Shown piece after piece: positions 8,388 through 18,715 of a stretch of 64,000 bases of DNA. This DNA comes from Aminobacter carboxidus (GTDB lineage Bacteria; Pseudomonadota; Alphaproteobacteria; Rhizobiales; Rhizobiaceae), in contig NZ_JACZEP010000021.1 of NCBI RefSeq assembly GCF_014863355.1, positions 1-64,000 of the forward strand, given 5' to 3'. A model generated the notes under the pieces. The model searched no databases. It worked only from the letters and a program-made list of their open reading frames with translations, and had not been told where the DNA came from. The first letter of the stretch is position 1; the number at the start of each line of letters is the position of its first letter. Made by a program: the position numbers and the translations under genes.

Positions 8388-8458
8388 AAGAGCTGGTGTA
8401 GAGATTGTTCGGCAATGAATGCCGCAACGATGCACGCCGGAATGAGGTTAAGACCCAA

Positions 8459-9058
8459 ATGAGCCCCGAAGCAGACAGCGCGCGCAAATCGATCGGTGCC
8501 AAACGCAGCCTGGAAAGTGCCGAGGCGATCCTTGAAGCGGCGGAAGCCGTATTGATCGAAAACGGCTATTCCGGCTTTTCGATCGAGGCGGTGGCGCGCC
8601 GGGCGCGTGCCGGCAAGCCGACGATCTACCGCTGGTGGCCGAGCAAGACAGCGCTGCTGCTCGAGGTCTACCAGCGCCAGAAGCGCGATATCGCCTACTC
8701 CGACACCGGCGACATCGAACAAGACCTGTTCATCTTTGCCAGGAGCCTGTTTGCGCAGTGGCGCGAAACACCGGCCGGCAACATCTTCCGCTCGCTGGTT
8801 GCCGAAGCGCAGCAGGACCCCGCCGCCGCCGAAGCGCTGGCGACCTATGCCGCCGGCCGCCGCGCCCATACCGGCAAGCTGATCGAACGGGCCAAGGCGC
8901 GCGGCGAAGTGGCCGCCGATGTCGACCCGACCCAGGTCGCCGATCTGGTCTCGTCTTATGCCTGGGTGCATCTTCTGACCGGCCGGCTCGACGAGGACGA
9001 GGCTACCCTCAGGCAAGCCATCAGGCATATTGTCCACGGCATCGCTGTCAGGGGGTAA
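8459..9058 (+). CDS. TetR/AcrR family transcriptional regulator
   Basis: This 199-residue protein has the N-terminal TetR helix-turn-helix (ILEAAEAVLIENGYSGFSIEAVARRARAG followed by KPTIYRWWPSKTALL) and a helical ligand-binding C-terminus that resembles the TetR_C_16/AefR-like group. I choose the ATG at 8459 (MSPEAD); an upstream frame start at 8405 would run into the operator region. It probably represses itself and the divergent membrane gene, and the glycosyltransferase six bases downstream is likely in the same transcript. Confidence 0.9.
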   Translation: MSPEADSARKSIGAKRSLESAEAILEAAEAVLIENGYSGFSIEAVARRARAGKPTIYRWWPSKTALLLEVYQRQKRDIAYSDTGDIEQDLFIFARSLFAQWRETPAGNIFRSLVAEAQQDPAAAEALATYAAGRRAHTGKLIERAKARGEVAADVDPTQVADLVSSYAWVHLLTGRLDEDEATLRQAIRHIVHGIAVRG

Positions 9059-9064
9059 CTCGCA

Positions 9065-10021
9065 ATGCACGATATGGGGGACGACACTCGCGACGACACT
9101 GGGCCGCCATTGCTGCCGATCAGCCTGATCGTGGTATCGGATTATCTCTCCGATGACGGCGACGGCGAGTTGCGCCAGTCGCTTGCCGCCTATCTGCACG
9201 ACAAGGCCGGCGTTCCGGCCGAAATCATCGTCATGCTGCCGGCCGGCAGCAGCTTTTCCTACAGCGCGCCGTCGCTACCAGGCGCTGCGTCCGTCGTCGT
9301 CGTCACCCACGACAGCGACGAATCCTCCCAGCTCAAGGATGCCGCACTGCCTTTTTGCCACCAGCCGCTGATCGCGGTGGTCGAGGCCGACTGCCTGCCG
9401 CAGCCCCGGTGGATGGCGACGCTGTACGAGGCCCTCGACCAGAACGCCGCCGTCGAAGCCGTCTCCGGCCGGACCTCTTATGGCGACGGCAGCATGATGA
9501 AGCGGGTGATGTCGCTGCTCGATCGCGGCTTCATCGAGTGCCGTGACCGCCATGGCAAGGTCATCCACGTCTCCAGCAACGGCGCCATCTATCGGCGCGC
9601 CCTGCTCGAGCGTTATCGTTTTCAACCCGGCCAGGGACCTTTCGTCAGCGCCCATGTCAGGCAGGACGCGATGAACGAGGACGGCATCGTATTGGCAGTC
9701 GATCCGCGCGCCGTTTCCATCCATGCCTATGAAGGGCTCGGCTTCATCTGGGACGTGCGCCGCAACAAGGGCTTTCAGTTCGCCGTGATGAAACTGCGCA
9801 AACGCAGCGATCGCTCGCGGCTGGGGCTGGCGGTCAGCGCGGTGATGGCTTCGTTCAGGGAAAACCACCGGACCATCAAGGCGGTCGGCGACCAGTTCTG
9901 CCGACCGGTCGACTGGCCCCTGCTGTGGCTGATGATGCTGGCGGTGCGGGTGCCCGAATTCGTCGGCGCGCTGGCCGTAGGCGACCCCGCCGACTTCAAG
10001 GCCTCGACCCGCTATCGCTGA
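9065..10021 (+). CDS. Glycosyltransferase family 2-like protein
   Basis: This 318-residue protein has the GT-A pattern LLPISLIVVSDYLSDD at the N-terminus, a nucleotide-binding aspartate region (LIAVVEADCLPQPRWMATL, with E-A-D in place of a strict DxD) and a later EDG segment (MNEDGIVLAVDPRAVSIH). No clear transmembrane helix is seen until a hydrophobic stretch near the C-terminus (WPLLWLMMLAVRVPEFVGAL). The donor and acceptor sugars cannot be deduced. It follows the TetR gene by six bases, suggesting co-transcription. Confidence 0.78.
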   Translation: MHDMGDDTRDDTGPPLLPISLIVVSDYLSDDGDGELRQSLAAYLHDKAGVPAEIIVMLPAGSSFSYSAPSLPGAASVVVVTHDSDESSQLKDAALPFCHQPLIAVVEADCLPQPRWMATLYEALDQNAAVEAVSGRTSYGDGSMMKRVMSLLDRGFIECRDRHGKVIHVSSNGAIYRRALLERYRFQPGQGPFVSAHVRQDAMNEDGIVLAVDPRAVSIHAYEGLGFIWDVRRNKGFQFAVMKLRKRSDRSRLGLAVSAVMASFRENHRTIKAVGDQFCRPVDWPLLWLMMLAVRVPEFVGALAVGDPADFKASTRYR

Positions 10022-10058
10022 CGCGCGCTTGCGGTAACGCAACGTCATCAACACAAAC

Positions 10059-10092
10059 AAAAAGGGCGGCGCCATCGGCACCGCCCTTTTTT
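10059..10092. terminator. Bidirectional intrinsic terminator
   Basis: The stem GGGCGG-c-GCC / GGC-a-CCGCCC with loop ATC is preceded by A5 and followed by T6. It therefore works on both strands, between the convergent glycosyltransferase and parvulin genes. Confidence 0.88.
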
Positions 10093-10110
10093 AATGGGAA
10101 ACGTCGAAAA

Positions 10111-11025
10111 TTACTTCGACGCGTCGATGGCGTCGATTGCCTTCTTCAGCGCCGGATCGGTGATCTCGACCTTGCCGGCGGTGCGGACCTGCTTGACCAG
10201 CTCGATGTATTTTTCGCGGATCAACAGCGAGCGGACCTGGTCCTTGACGGTGTCGAATGCGGGCGGCTGCTGCGAGCGCTTGTCCTCGACCTTGATGATG
10301 TGCCAGCCGAACTGCGTCTGCACCGGCTCCTTGGTGTAGGCGCCGACTTCAAGCGCAAGCGCTGCCTTTTCGAACTCCGGCACCATCTGGCCGGGGCCGA
10401 AGAAGCCGAGATCGCCGCCCGAGGTCTTGCCCGAGGGGTCGGTGGTGTTTTCGTTGGCGAGCTTCTGGAAGTCGTCGCCGGCTTCGAGCTTCTTGACGAT
10501 CGCGTCGGCCTCTTCCTTGGTCTTGACCAGGATGTGGCGGGCATGGACCTCGTTGACCGGCTTCTGGGCGGCGATTTCCTTGTCGTAGCGGGCGCGGATC
10601 TCGTCATCGGTGATCTTGCCGGCGACTTCCTTTTCCACCAGTTCGCCATGCAGGGCGCGCTGGTCGAGGAAGGCAACGCGACGCTGGAAGTCGGCATCCT
10701 TGTCGAGGCCCTTTTCGACCGCCTGGGCGGCCATCAGGCGGATCTCGATGATCGACGACAGGGCTGCGGCGCGGCGCTGCTCCGGCGGCAGGTTGCCGAA
10801 CTGCTGGCCAAGATCCTGCTCGGCGAGCGTGATGTCGGCTTCGCTGACATTCTGGCCGTTGATCGTCGCCACGATCGCGTTCGGATCGACGGCAGCGGCT
10901 GCAGGGGCAGCGGCCTGGGGTGCAGGCGCTGTTTCCTGTGCAACCAGCGGCAGCGACGACAGCGCCACAAGCCCGGCGGCAAGCCCGACGCGGGCAAGCG
11001 AGGCGCTACGGAACGAAAAAGACAT
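10111..11025 (-). CDS. Periplasmic parvulin-type peptidyl-prolyl isomerase
   Basis: This 304-residue precursor has a signal peptide (hydrophobic LARVGLAAGLVALSSLPLVA, cleavage near AQ) and an Ala/Pro linker. A SurA/PrsA-like N-domain with TINGQNVSEADITLAEQDLG follows, then a rotamase domain with EVHARHILVKTKEEADAIV and GGDLGFFGPGQMVPEFE. It should assist folding of secreted and outer-membrane proteins. It is divergent from secA, an arrangement common in Rhizobiales and functionally sensible. A GGAGAG ribosome site precedes the ATG. Confidence 0.94.
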   Translation of the reverse strand: MSFSFRSASLARVGLAAGLVALSSLPLVAQETAPAPQAAAPAAAAVDPNAIVATINGQNVSEADITLAEQDLGQQFGNLPPEQRRAAALSSIIEIRLMAAQAVEKGLDKDADFQRRVAFLDQRALHGELVEKEVAGKITDDEIRARYDKEIAAQKPVNEVHARHILVKTKEEADAIVKKLEAGDDFQKLANENTTDPSGKTSGGDLGFFGPGQMVPEFEKAALALEVGAYTKEPVQTQFGWHIIKVEDKRSQQPPAFDTVKDQVRSLLIREKYIELVKQVRTAGKVEITDPALKKAIDAIDASK

Positions 11026-11265
11026 CTAAACTCTCCGGTGGGGTGATGACCGCACTTCCAAATCAACCTGAATGTGGCGGAATTTGGCGTCTCCGGCAGG
11101 CTCGCTGCAACGTTGACATAAGTTGTGCCCCCTCTTATCTGTCCATCGTCTTCGCGTCCAGAAGGGTTTTTCCGGGCGCTTTTCGTGTTGAGTCTGCCAC
11201 CTTATGTTCCCCGGCAGGTTCGGCCGGCGGACAGTCGGCTTCATTCGAATTGAAAGGACCACTTG

Positions 11266-13989
11266 ATGGTCAGTCTCGGCGGTCTCGCCCGTAAGATTTT
11301 CGGTTCCTCCAACGACCGCCGGGTCAAGTCGACCCGGCCCCGGGTGGAAGCGATCAACGCACTGGAAAATGAACTGCAGGCGCTGACCGACGACCAGCTG
11401 CGGGCGCGCACCGAGCAGTTCCGCCAGGACATCGCCAATGGTGCGTCGCTCGACGATCTGCTGATCCCGGCCTTCGCCACGGTGCGCGAAGGCGCCAAGC
11501 GCGCGCTCGGCATGCGTCCCTTCGACGTCCAGATGATCGGCGGCATGGTGCTGCACGGCCGCGGCATCGCCGAGATGCGCACCGGCGAAGGCAAGACGCT
11601 GGTCGCCACCTTGCCCGTCTACATCAACGCCCTGACCGGCAAGGGCGTGCATGTCGTTACCGTCAACGACTATCTCGCCCGCCGCGACGCCGAATGGATG
11701 GGCCGTCTCTACAAGTTCCTCGGCCTGTCGGTCGGCATCGTCGTGCACGGCCTGTCCGACGAAGAGCGCCGCGCCGCTTACGCCTGCGACATCACCTACG
11801 CCACCAACAACGAACTCGGCTTCGACTATCTGCGCGACAACATGAAGTATGAGCGCGCCCAGATGGTGCAGCGCGGTCACTTCTATGCGATCGTCGACGA
11901 AGTCGATTCGATCCTGGTCGACGAAGCCCGCACGCCGCTGATCATTTCCGGTCCGCTCGAAGACCGTTCGGAAATGTACAACACCGTCGACGCCTTCCTT
12001 CTCCATCTGGTTCCGTCCGACTACGAGGTCGACGAGAAGCAGAAGACCGCCATCTTCACCGAAGAAGGCACCGAGAAGATGGAAAACATGCTGCGCGAGG
12101 CCGGCCTGCTCAAGGGCGAGTCGCTCTACGACATCGAAAACGTCGCTTTGGTCCACCACGTCAACAATGCGCTCAAGGCGCATCGCCTGTTCCAGAAGGA
12201 CAAGGACTACATCGTCAAGGACAACGAAATCATCATCATCGATGAGTTCACCGGCCGCATGATGCCGGGCCGCCGTTTCTCCGAAGGCCTGCACCAGGCG
12301 CTGGAAGCCAAGGAACATGTGGCGATCCAGCCCGAGAACCAGACGCTCGCCTCGGTCACCTTCCAGAACTATTTCCGCATGTACGAAAAGCTCGCCGGCA
12401 TGACCGGCACGGCACTGACGGAAGCCGAAGAATTCGGCAACATCTACAATCTCGACGTCACCGAAGTTCCCACCAACCTGCCCGTCAGCCGTATCGACGA
12501 GGACGACGAGGTCTACCGGACGGTCGAGGAGAAATACAAGGCGATCGTCCGCGAGATCAAGGAAGCCAACGCCAAGGGCCAGCCGACCCTGGTCGGCACG
12601 ACCTCGATCGAAAAATCCGAGCAGTTGGCCGAGCGGCTGCGCAAGGACGGCTTCAAGGATTTCGAAGTCCTCAACGCCCGCCACCACGAACGTGAAGCAG
12701 CGATCGTCGCCCAGGCCGGCAAGCCGGGCTCGATCACCATCGCCACCAACATGGCCGGCCGCGGCACCGACATCCAGCTCGGCGGCAACGCCGACATGCG
12801 CATTGCCGACGAACTGGCCGACATGCCTGAAGGCCCAGAGCGCGACGCCAGGGAAAAGCTGATCCGCGAAGACGTCGCCCGCCTCAAGGAAAAGGCGCTC
12901 GCTGCCGGCGGCCTCTACGTGCTTGCCACCGAGCGCCATGAAAGCCGCCGCATCGACAACCAGCTGCGTGGCCGCTCCGGCCGCCAGGGCGATCCGGGCC
13001 GCTCGAAATTCTTCCTGTCGCTGCAGGACGATCTGATGCGCATCTTCGGTTCCGAGCGCATGGACGGCATGCTGACCAAGCTCGGCCTCAAGGAGGACGA
13101 GGCGATCGTCCATCCCTGGATCAACAAGGCGCTGGAAAAGGCGCAGAAGAAGGTCGAGGCGCGCAACTTCGACATCCGCAAGAACCTGCTCAAATATGAC
13201 GATGTGTCGAACGACCAGCGCAAGGTGGTGTTCGAGCAGCGCATCGAGCTGATGGATGCGACCAGCCTGACCGAGATCGTCGGCGAAATGCGCCATGACG
13301 TGATCGAGGATCTCGTTTCCAAGCACATTCCCGAAAACGCCTATGCCGAGCAGTGGGACGTCACCGGGCTCAAGGAAGGCGTGATCCAGTATCTCAACCT
13401 CGACCTGCCGATCGAAGAGTGGGCCAAGGAAGAAGGCATCGCCGAAGAAGAAGTGCGCGAGCGCATCACCGCCGAAGCCGACAAGGTGGCCGCCGACCGC
13501 GCCGAACGCTTCGGCCCCGAGGTCATGACCTATGTCGAGCGCTCGGTGGTGCTGCAGACCATCGACCATCTGTGGCGCGAACACCTGGTCAATCTCGACC
13601 ATCTGCGCTCGGTCGTCGGCTTCCGCGGCTATGCCCAGCGCGATCCGCTCAACGAATACAAGGGCGAGGCCTTCGAGCTGTTCCAGGCCATGCTCGGCAA
13701 TCTGCGCCAGGCGGTGACCGCGCAGCTGATGCGCGTCGAACTGGTGCGCCAGGCTGCCGACGCGCCGCCGCCGGAAGCCCCTGAAATGCAGGGCCACCAC
13801 ATCGACGGCACCACCGGCGAGGACGATTTCGGCGAGGGTTCGATCGCCGTGCTGCAGGACAGCCGCGTCGTTGCCGCCGAGGACCGCGACCCCAACGACC
13901 CCGAGACCTGGGGCAAGGTTTCGCGCAACGAGGCCTGCCCCTGCGGTTCGGGCAAGAAATACAAGCACTGCCACGGCACCTTCGCCTGA
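11266..13989 (+). CDS. secA: Preprotein translocase ATPase
   Basis: This is a full-length SecA of 907 residues, starting at the ATG just after an in-frame TTG, with AAAGGA upstream. The Walker A is [16 protein letters not shown] (about residues 100-115). [15 protein letters not shown] carries the DEAD-type Walker B. The second helicase lobe has [10 protein letters not shown] and [14 protein letters not shown]. The C-terminus is the zinc-binding SEC-C motif [14 protein letters not shown] that contacts SecB. It drives Sec-dependent export at the inner membrane. It is a single gene with its own terminator. Confidence 0.99.
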   Translation: MVSLGGLARKIFGSSNDRRVKSTRPRVEAINALENELQALTDDQLRARTEQFRQDIANGASLDDLLIPAFATVREGAKRALGMRPFDVQMIGGMVLHGRGIAEMRTGEGKTLVATLPVYINALTGKGVHVVTVNDYLARRDAEWMGRLYKFLGLSVGIVVHGLSDEERRAAYACDITYATNNELGFDYLRDNMKYERAQMVQRGHFYAIVDEVDSILVDEARTPLIISGPLEDRSEMYNTVDAFLLHLVPSDYEVDEKQKTAIFTEEGTEKMENMLREAGLLKGESLYDIENVALVHHVNNALKAHRLFQKDKDYIVKDNEIIIIDEFTGRMMPGRRFSEGLHQALEAKEHVAIQPENQTLASVTFQNYFRMYEKLAGMTGTALTEAEEFGNIYNLDVTEVPTNLPVSRIDEDDEVYRTVEEKYKAIVREIKEANAKGQPTLVGTTSIEKSEQLAERLRKDGFKDFEVLNARHHEREAAIVAQAGKPGSITIATNMAGRGTDIQLGGNADMRIADELADMPEGPERDAREKLIREDVARLKEKALAAGGLYVLATERHESRRIDNQLRGRSGRQGDPGRSKFFLSLQDDLMRIFGSERMDGMLTKLGLKEDEAIVHPWINKALEKAQKKVEARNFDIRKNLLKYDDVSNDQRKVVFEQRIELMDATSLTEIVGEMRHDVIEDLVSKHIPENAYAEQWDVTGLKEGVIQYLNLDLPIEEWAKEEGIAEEEVRERITAEADKVAADRAERFGPEVMTYVERSVVLQTIDHLWREHLVNLDHLRSVVGFRGYAQRDPLNEYKGEAFELFQAMLGNLRQAVTAQLMRVELVRQAADAPPPEAPEMQGHHIDGTTGEDDFGEGSIAVLQDSRVVAAEDRDPNDPETWGKVSRNEACPCGSGKKYKHCHGTFA

Positions 13990-14018
13990 GCGAAGGTTTG
14001 AGGCAGACACCAAACGAC

Positions 14019-14047
14019 AAAGGCCTGGCGCTCAGCCGGGCCTTTCT
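14019..14047. terminator. Intrinsic terminator after secA
   Basis: AAAGGCC-TGGCGCTCAGCCG-GGCCTTT forms a 7-base stem followed by CTC. Flanking A/T residues allow use by secA and, in reverse, by the small convergent gene. Confidence 0.7.
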
Positions 14048-14050
14048 CAT

Positions 14051-14278
14051 TCATGGCTGTTCGTTGGCCAGTTCGATGAGATTGCGCAGCGCCGCCACGC
14101 CCAGGCTGTTCATGTGCTTGCGCCCGAGCGCAATGTCGATGCGCATGGCGATCTCGTGCGGATCAGCACCACGGAGCTCGCTTATCCGCTCGATGCCGAT
14201 CTCTTCGAGATAGCGGATCATCTGCGGCCCGATCGAATGGGCCCGTCGCATCGATTTGCGTTCGTCTTGCGCAATCAT
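14051..14278 (-). CDS. Small helix-hairpin-helix protein
   Basis: This 75-residue protein contains one helix-hairpin-helix-like unit (SIGPQMIRYLEEIGIERISELRG), followed by a second helical pair (HMNSLGVAALRNLIELA). It resembles the family annotated as pathogenicity-locus Cdd1 or HhH DNA-binding proteins. The start at 14278 gives MIAQDERKSM. Much longer upstream frames on this strand overlap the flippase gene and lack motifs. Non-specific DNA binding is possible but unproven. Confidence 0.75.
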   Translation of the reverse strand: MIAQDERKSMRRAHSIGPQMIRYLEEIGIERISELRGADPHEIAMRIDIALGRKHMNSLGVAALRNLIELANEQP

Positions 14279-14374
14279 CGCGGCCCCCTCGCCCGTTGTT
14301 TGCTCGACCCAACCGTTTCTTAATGGCTCTGAGCTACATGCTGTCAGCGAAATCGCGGAAGATGGAGTATCGAG

Positions 14375-15784
14375 TTGCGTTTTTCCGCAGCGATGACGGC
14401 CGAAAAGTGGCTGCCGGGGCAGATTGCCGCGCGCCTCGCGCCGTTGCTGCGCCGCGTCGATGCGGTTCTGTTCAGCACCGATGAACGCGGCGAAGCCGGC
14501 CGCATGTCGCTGGTTGCCTTTGCCGTGCGCATCGTCAGTGCCGCCATCGCCTTTGTCAGCCAGGTGCTGCTGGCGCGCTGGATGGGCAGCTTCGAATACG
14601 GCATCTTCGTGCTCGTCTGGGTGACGATGATCATCGTCGGCTCGCTGTCGTGCTTCGGCTTCCACACCTCGATCATCCGCTTCATTTCCGAATACCGCGA
14701 AAAAGGCATGCTCGACGACCTGCGCGGCGTGCTGGTGGCCAGCCGCCTGTTCGTCATCATTGCCTCGACCGTCATCGCAGCGCTCGGAATGGCCGGCGTC
14801 TGGGCCTTTTCCGGCCGTATCGAGAGCTATTACATCGTGCCGTTCTTCCTCGGCATGATCTGCCTGCCGATGCTGGCTCTGTCAGACGTGCTGCAGGGCC
14901 TGGCCCGGGCCAATTCCTGGGCCTTCGCCGCCCTTGTGCCGACCTACATCACCCGGCCGGTGCTGATCCTGGTGTGCATGGCCATAGCCGTCGCCGCCGG
15001 CCTTGCGCCGACGGCGGAGACGGCCGTCCTGGCCTCGATCATCGCCACTTATGTGACGACCATCATCCAGCTGATCAGCGTCACCCAGCGCACCGACAGG
15101 CGCATCCCCGCCGGGCCGCGCAACATCAGGCTCGGCTACTGGCTCAAGATCTCGCTGCCGATCTTCCTGGTCGAAAGCTTCTTTTTCCTGCTCACCAATG
15201 CCGACGTGCTGATGGTCGGCTTCTACATGGAGCCGGACAAGGTCGCGGTCTATTTCGCCACCGTAAAGACGCTGGCGCTGGTGCATTTCGTCTATTTCGC
15301 CGTCAAGGCGGGCGTTGCCCAGCGTTATGCCCGGATCGCCCATGGCGAGAGCGAAGAGCTCGGCGGCTTCGCCCGCGAGACGGTGTCGTGGACGTTCTGG
15401 CCGTCGCTGGCCATGGGCGTGCTGGTGCTGCTGCTCGGCGAACCGCTGCTTGGCATGTTCGGCCCCGGCTTCGCCGACGGCTATCCGCTGCTGTTCCTGC
15501 TCGTTGCAGCGGTGGTGGCGCGCTCGGCGGTCGGCCCTTGCGAAAGCCTTTTGACGATGAGCGGCTACCAGAATGTCTGCGCCATGGTCTATGCCGCAAC
15601 GCTGGCCCTCAACATCGGCCTCAACGTGCTTTTGATCCCCACGCTTGGCCTGTGGGGCGCGGCGATCGCCACTTCGGCGGCGATGATCTTTGAGGCGACT
15701 GCCCTTTCCTTCACTGTCTGGCGCAAGCTCGGCATCGTCATGGTCCTGTTCATTCCCACCAAACGCACGGTAGAGAACGCCTGA
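14375..15784 (+). CDS. Polysaccharide flippase / O-antigen-translocase-like membrane protein
   Basis: This 469-residue protein has about 12-14 hydrophobic helices and the Wzx/MurJ-type N-terminus RIVSAAIAFVSQVLLARWMG followed by FEYGIFV. It should flip lipid-linked sugars across the inner membrane. I keep the TTG start at 14375 because GGAG lies seven bases upstream; the first ATG, at 14393, has no such site. It ends in an ATGA overlap with the next gene, a CelD-like acyltransferase, so the two likely act in one exopolysaccharide or surface-sugar pathway. Confidence 0.88.
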   Translation: MRFSAAMTAEKWLPGQIAARLAPLLRRVDAVLFSTDERGEAGRMSLVAFAVRIVSAAIAFVSQVLLARWMGSFEYGIFVLVWVTMIIVGSLSCFGFHTSIIRFISEYREKGMLDDLRGVLVASRLFVIIASTVIAALGMAGVWAFSGRIESYYIVPFFLGMICLPMLALSDVLQGLARANSWAFAALVPTYITRPVLILVCMAIAVAAGLAPTAETAVLASIIATYVTTIIQLISVTQRTDRRIPAGPRNIRLGYWLKISLPIFLVESFFFLLTNADVLMVGFYMEPDKVAVYFATVKTLALVHFVYFAVKAGVAQRYARIAHGESEELGGFARETVSWTFWPSLAMGVLVLLLGEPLLGMFGPGFADGYPLLFLLVAAVVARSAVGPCESLLTMSGYQNVCAMVYAATLALNIGLNVLLIPTLGLWGAAIATSAAMIFEATALSFTVWRKLGIVMVLFIPTKRTVENA

Positions 15785-17067
15785 TGGCAGCCATCCCGCT
15801 TCTCGAGGAAACCAGCGGCGGCCCGGCGGGCTCGCTGATCGCCGGCATTGCCGGCTTGCCGGCCGACGCCGCCGACCTTGCCCATCTCGAACTGACTTTG
15901 GCCGAACGGCCGCTGCGCCGGCTCGCCATCTATCCCGCTTCCGCCGGCTTCGACCTGGTCGAGGAGCTCGACCATCTCTGCGCCCGCACCATCGAACCCA
16001 ACGTCTTTTTCAACCCGCGCTTCCTGGCGCCGGCGATGCCGCGCCTGGAAGACCGCGAGGTGCGCCTCGCCGTCATCCGCGACGGCACCGAATACCGCAG
16101 CCGGCTGCGGCTTTTGGTGCCTTACTCGGTGGAAAAGCCGGCGATACCGCTCGGCATACCTGTGATGCGGACATGGTCGAGCCCGTTCGGGCCACTCGGC
16201 ACGCCATTGCTCGACCGCGACGACCCCGAAGGGGTGATCGCCGACTTCTTCGCCATGCTGGCCCGGCCGCATCTCAAGCTTCCGAAAGTGTTCGTCATGC
16301 CCGACATGCGCCTCGACGGCGCGGTGGCGCGGATGCTGAGTGCTACCGCCGAAAGCCGCGGCCTGCCGCTTGTCGTGACCGGCCAGTTCGAGCGCCCGTT
16401 CCTCGAGAGCGACGCCGAAGGCGAGGATTATCTCCGGGAATCGCTGGGCAGCCGCCACTACAAGGAATTCCGCCGGCTCGGCCGCCGGCTCGCCGACCAG
16501 GGCGTCGTCGAGCACAAGGTCGCCCGCACCCAGGACGACGTGCGCCACGCCATCGAGCAGTTCCTGACGCTCGAGGCTTCAGGCTGGAAGGGCCGCCAGC
16601 GCACCGCCATGGCGATCGACCGCTACCGCGCCGCCTTCGCGCGCGAGGCCGTGCACCGCATGTCGGAGCAGGACATGTGCCGCATCCATTCCCTGACACT
16701 CGATGGCCGCACCATTGCCAGCCTCGTCGTCTTCGTCGAGGCCGGCGTCGCCTATACCTGGAAGACCGCCTATGACGAGGCGCTGTCGGCCTTTTCGCCT
16801 GGGGTGCTGTTGATGATGGCGGTGACCGGCCAGCACCTCGACGACCCCAACATCATGATGACCGATTCCTGCGCCGTGCCCGACCATCCGATGGTCTCCA
16901 AGATGTGGAGCGAGCGCAAGCCGATGGGCACCTTCGTCGTCGGGCTGACGCCTGATGCCGACCGCGTCACCCGCCAGGCCGCCTCGCAGCTGCATCTCTA
17001 TCGCGAAACACGCAAGCTCGCCGTCAAGCTGCGCGACCGCGTGCGCGCCCTGCTCAAGAAGCGCTAG
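15784..17067 (+). CDS. CelD/BcsL-like GNAT acyltransferase (BioF2-like domain)
   Basis: This 427-residue protein starts in an ATGA overlap with the flippase. It has the early motif NVFFNPRFLAPAMPRL seen in CelD-type proteins and the C-terminal acyltransferase core RMSEQDMCRIHSLTLDGRTI with AYTWKTAYDEALSAFSPGVL. Proteins of this type are linked to cellulose and other polysaccharide biosynthesis and probably acylate a sugar or lipid intermediate. The terminal basic helix (LAVKLRDRVRALLKKR) may touch the membrane or nucleic acid. Confidence 0.85.
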   Translation: MAAIPLLEETSGGPAGSLIAGIAGLPADAADLAHLELTLAERPLRRLAIYPASAGFDLVEELDHLCARTIEPNVFFNPRFLAPAMPRLEDREVRLAVIRDGTEYRSRLRLLVPYSVEKPAIPLGIPVMRTWSSPFGPLGTPLLDRDDPEGVIADFFAMLARPHLKLPKVFVMPDMRLDGAVARMLSATAESRGLPLVVTGQFERPFLESDAEGEDYLRESLGSRHYKEFRRLGRRLADQGVVEHKVARTQDDVRHAIEQFLTLEASGWKGRQRTAMAIDRYRAAFAREAVHRMSEQDMCRIHSLTLDGRTIASLVVFVEAGVAYTWKTAYDEALSAFSPGVLLMMAVTGQHLDDPNIMMTDSCAVPDHPMVSKMWSERKPMGTFVVGLTPDADRVTRQAASQLHLYRETRKLAVKLRDRVRALLKKR

Positions 17068-17083
17068 AGGTCCGTCTTCGGGC

Positions 17084-18715
17084 TCAGATCGTCTTCGCCT
17101 CGCGCCTGGCGCGGTCGCGAAAGATACGGCGGATGACCTTGCCGGTGGTGGTCAGCGGCATCGAATCGACGAACTCGACCTCGCGCGGATATTCATGCGC
17201 CGACAGCCGCTCGCGTACCCAAAGCTTGATCTCCTCGGCAAGTTGCGCGTCGCCCGCAACCCCGTCCTTGAGCACGACATAGGCCTTGACGATTTCGGTG
17301 CGCAGCGCGTCGGGCTTGCCGACGGCGGCAGCCAGCGCGACCGCCGGATGGCCGGTCAGGCAATCTTCGATCTCGCCGGGGCCGATGCGGAAACCGGCCG
17401 AGGTGATGACGTCGTCGTCGCGGCCGAAGAAGGCGACATAGCCGTCCTCGTCCTCGATGCCCTGGTCGCCCGTGGTCATCCACTCGCCGATGAACTTCTT
17501 TTCCGTCGCCTCGGGGCTTTGCCAATATTCGAGGAACATCACCGGATTGGGCCGGGCAATGGCGATCTGGCCCGGCTCGCCTGATGGCACGCGCCGGCCT
17601 TCGCCGTCGATGATGGCGACGCGGTGGCCGGGGACCGCCTTGCCGATGAAGCCGCCACGACTGACACCAAGGCCGGCTGAGGACGCCAGCACCGCGTTGC
17701 ATTCGGTCTGGCCGTAGAACTCGTTGACGACGAGCCCGAGCTCGGCGGCGGCCCAGTCATAGGTCTCGCGCCCGAGCGCCTCGCCGGCCGATCCGACGCT
17801 GCGCAGGCTGAGCCGGAAGCGCTTGCCGATGTCGGGCACGGCCTTCAGCATGCGCAGTGCGGTCGGCGGGATGAAGGCATTGCGCACCGCCATCTTTTCC
17901 ATCAGCAGCAATGCTGCCTCGGGCGCGAATTTGTCGAAGCGGGCGGCAACCACCGGCAGGCCGAAATAGAGCCCGGGCAGCAGAAGGTTGAGCAGGCCCC
18001 CAGCCCAGGCCCAGTCGGCCGGCGTCCACAGCAGATCGCCTGGCTGCGGCAGGAATTCCTGCGCCATCTGGATGCCGGGCAGATGGCCGAGCAGCACGCG
18101 ATGGCCATGCAGCGCGCCTTTGGGCGGGCCTGTCGTGCCGGAGGTGAAGATCATCATCGCCGGATCGTCGGGATGGGTGTCTTCGGCAACGAAGACGGGC
18201 GAGTGCGATGCCACCAGGCGATCGAAATCATCGACGTCGCCGCCACCGACAACGATGATGGTTTCGAGCCCGGGCAGCCGGCCGCTGATCGGGCTCAACT
18301 TGGCAAAACCGGCCTCATTGGTGATGATCGCCCTGACGCCTGCCGTCTGCAGCCGGTATTCGAGCGCCTCGACGCCGAACAGCAAGGCCAGCGGCACAGC
18401 GATGGCGCCTGATTTGTAGATCGCGACATGGGCGATTGCGGTTTCAAAACTCTGCGGCAGAAGCAGCGCGACGCGATCGCCGCGGCGCACGCCTCTGGCC
18501 CGCAAGGCATTGGCAAAAGCGTTGGACTGGCGCGAAAGCTCACCGAAGGTGAGCTGTTCGGCCGCTCCGTCGACACGGTAGTCGAGCACGGCCACCCGGT
18601 CGGGATCAACCGCCGCCCAGCGATCGGAAACGGCGGTGCCGATGTTGAATTTTTGCGGGATATGCCAGCGGAAATCGCGATAAAGCGCATCGTAAGTGTC
18701 GCGCCGTTCGAGCAT
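17084..18715 (-). CDS. AMP-dependent acyl-CoA synthetase
   Basis: This 543-residue ANL-superfamily enzyme has the AMP-binding P-loop MIFTSGTTGPPKGALHGH, the EFYGQTECN motif, the hinge TGDQGIEDEDGYVAFFGRDDD, and the C-terminal lysine in TTTGKVIRRIFRD that catalyses the adenylation half-reaction. Length and motifs fit medium-chain or acetyl-CoA synthetase relatives, but the acid substrate is not predictable. It converges on the CelD-like gene with a 16-base gap and stands alone on its strand. Confidence 0.94.
   Translation of the reverse strand: MLERRDTYDALYRDFRWHIPQKFNIGTAVSDRWAAVDPDRVAVLDYRVDGAAEQLTFGELSRQSNAFANALRARGVRRGDRVALLLPQSFETAIAHVAIYKSGAIAVPLALLFGVEALEYRLQTAGVRAIITNEAGFAKLSPISGRLPGLETIIVVGGGDVDDFDRLVASHSPVFVAEDTHPDDPAMMIFTSGTTGPPKGALHGHRVLLGHLPGIQMAQEFLPQPGDLLWTPADWAWAGGLLNLLLPGLYFGLPVVAARFDKFAPEAALLLMEKMAVRNAFIPPTALRMLKAVPDIGKRFRLSLRSVGSAGEALGRETYDWAAAELGLVVNEFYGQTECNAVLASSAGLGVSRGGFIGKAVPGHRVAIIDGEGRRVPSGEPGQIAIARPNPVMFLEYWQSPEATEKKFIGEWMTTGDQGIEDEDGYVAFFGRDDDVITSAGFRIGPGEIEDCLTGHPAVALAAAVGKPDALRTEIVKAYVVLKDGVAGDAQLAEEIKLWVRERLSAHEYPREVEFVDSMPLTTTGKVIRRIFRDRARREAKTI

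Noticed and set aside
11026-14013. A 995-codon minus-strand frame under secA
   Set aside because: It is a mirror frame of secA caused by codon bias. SecA motifs on the plus strand are unambiguous.
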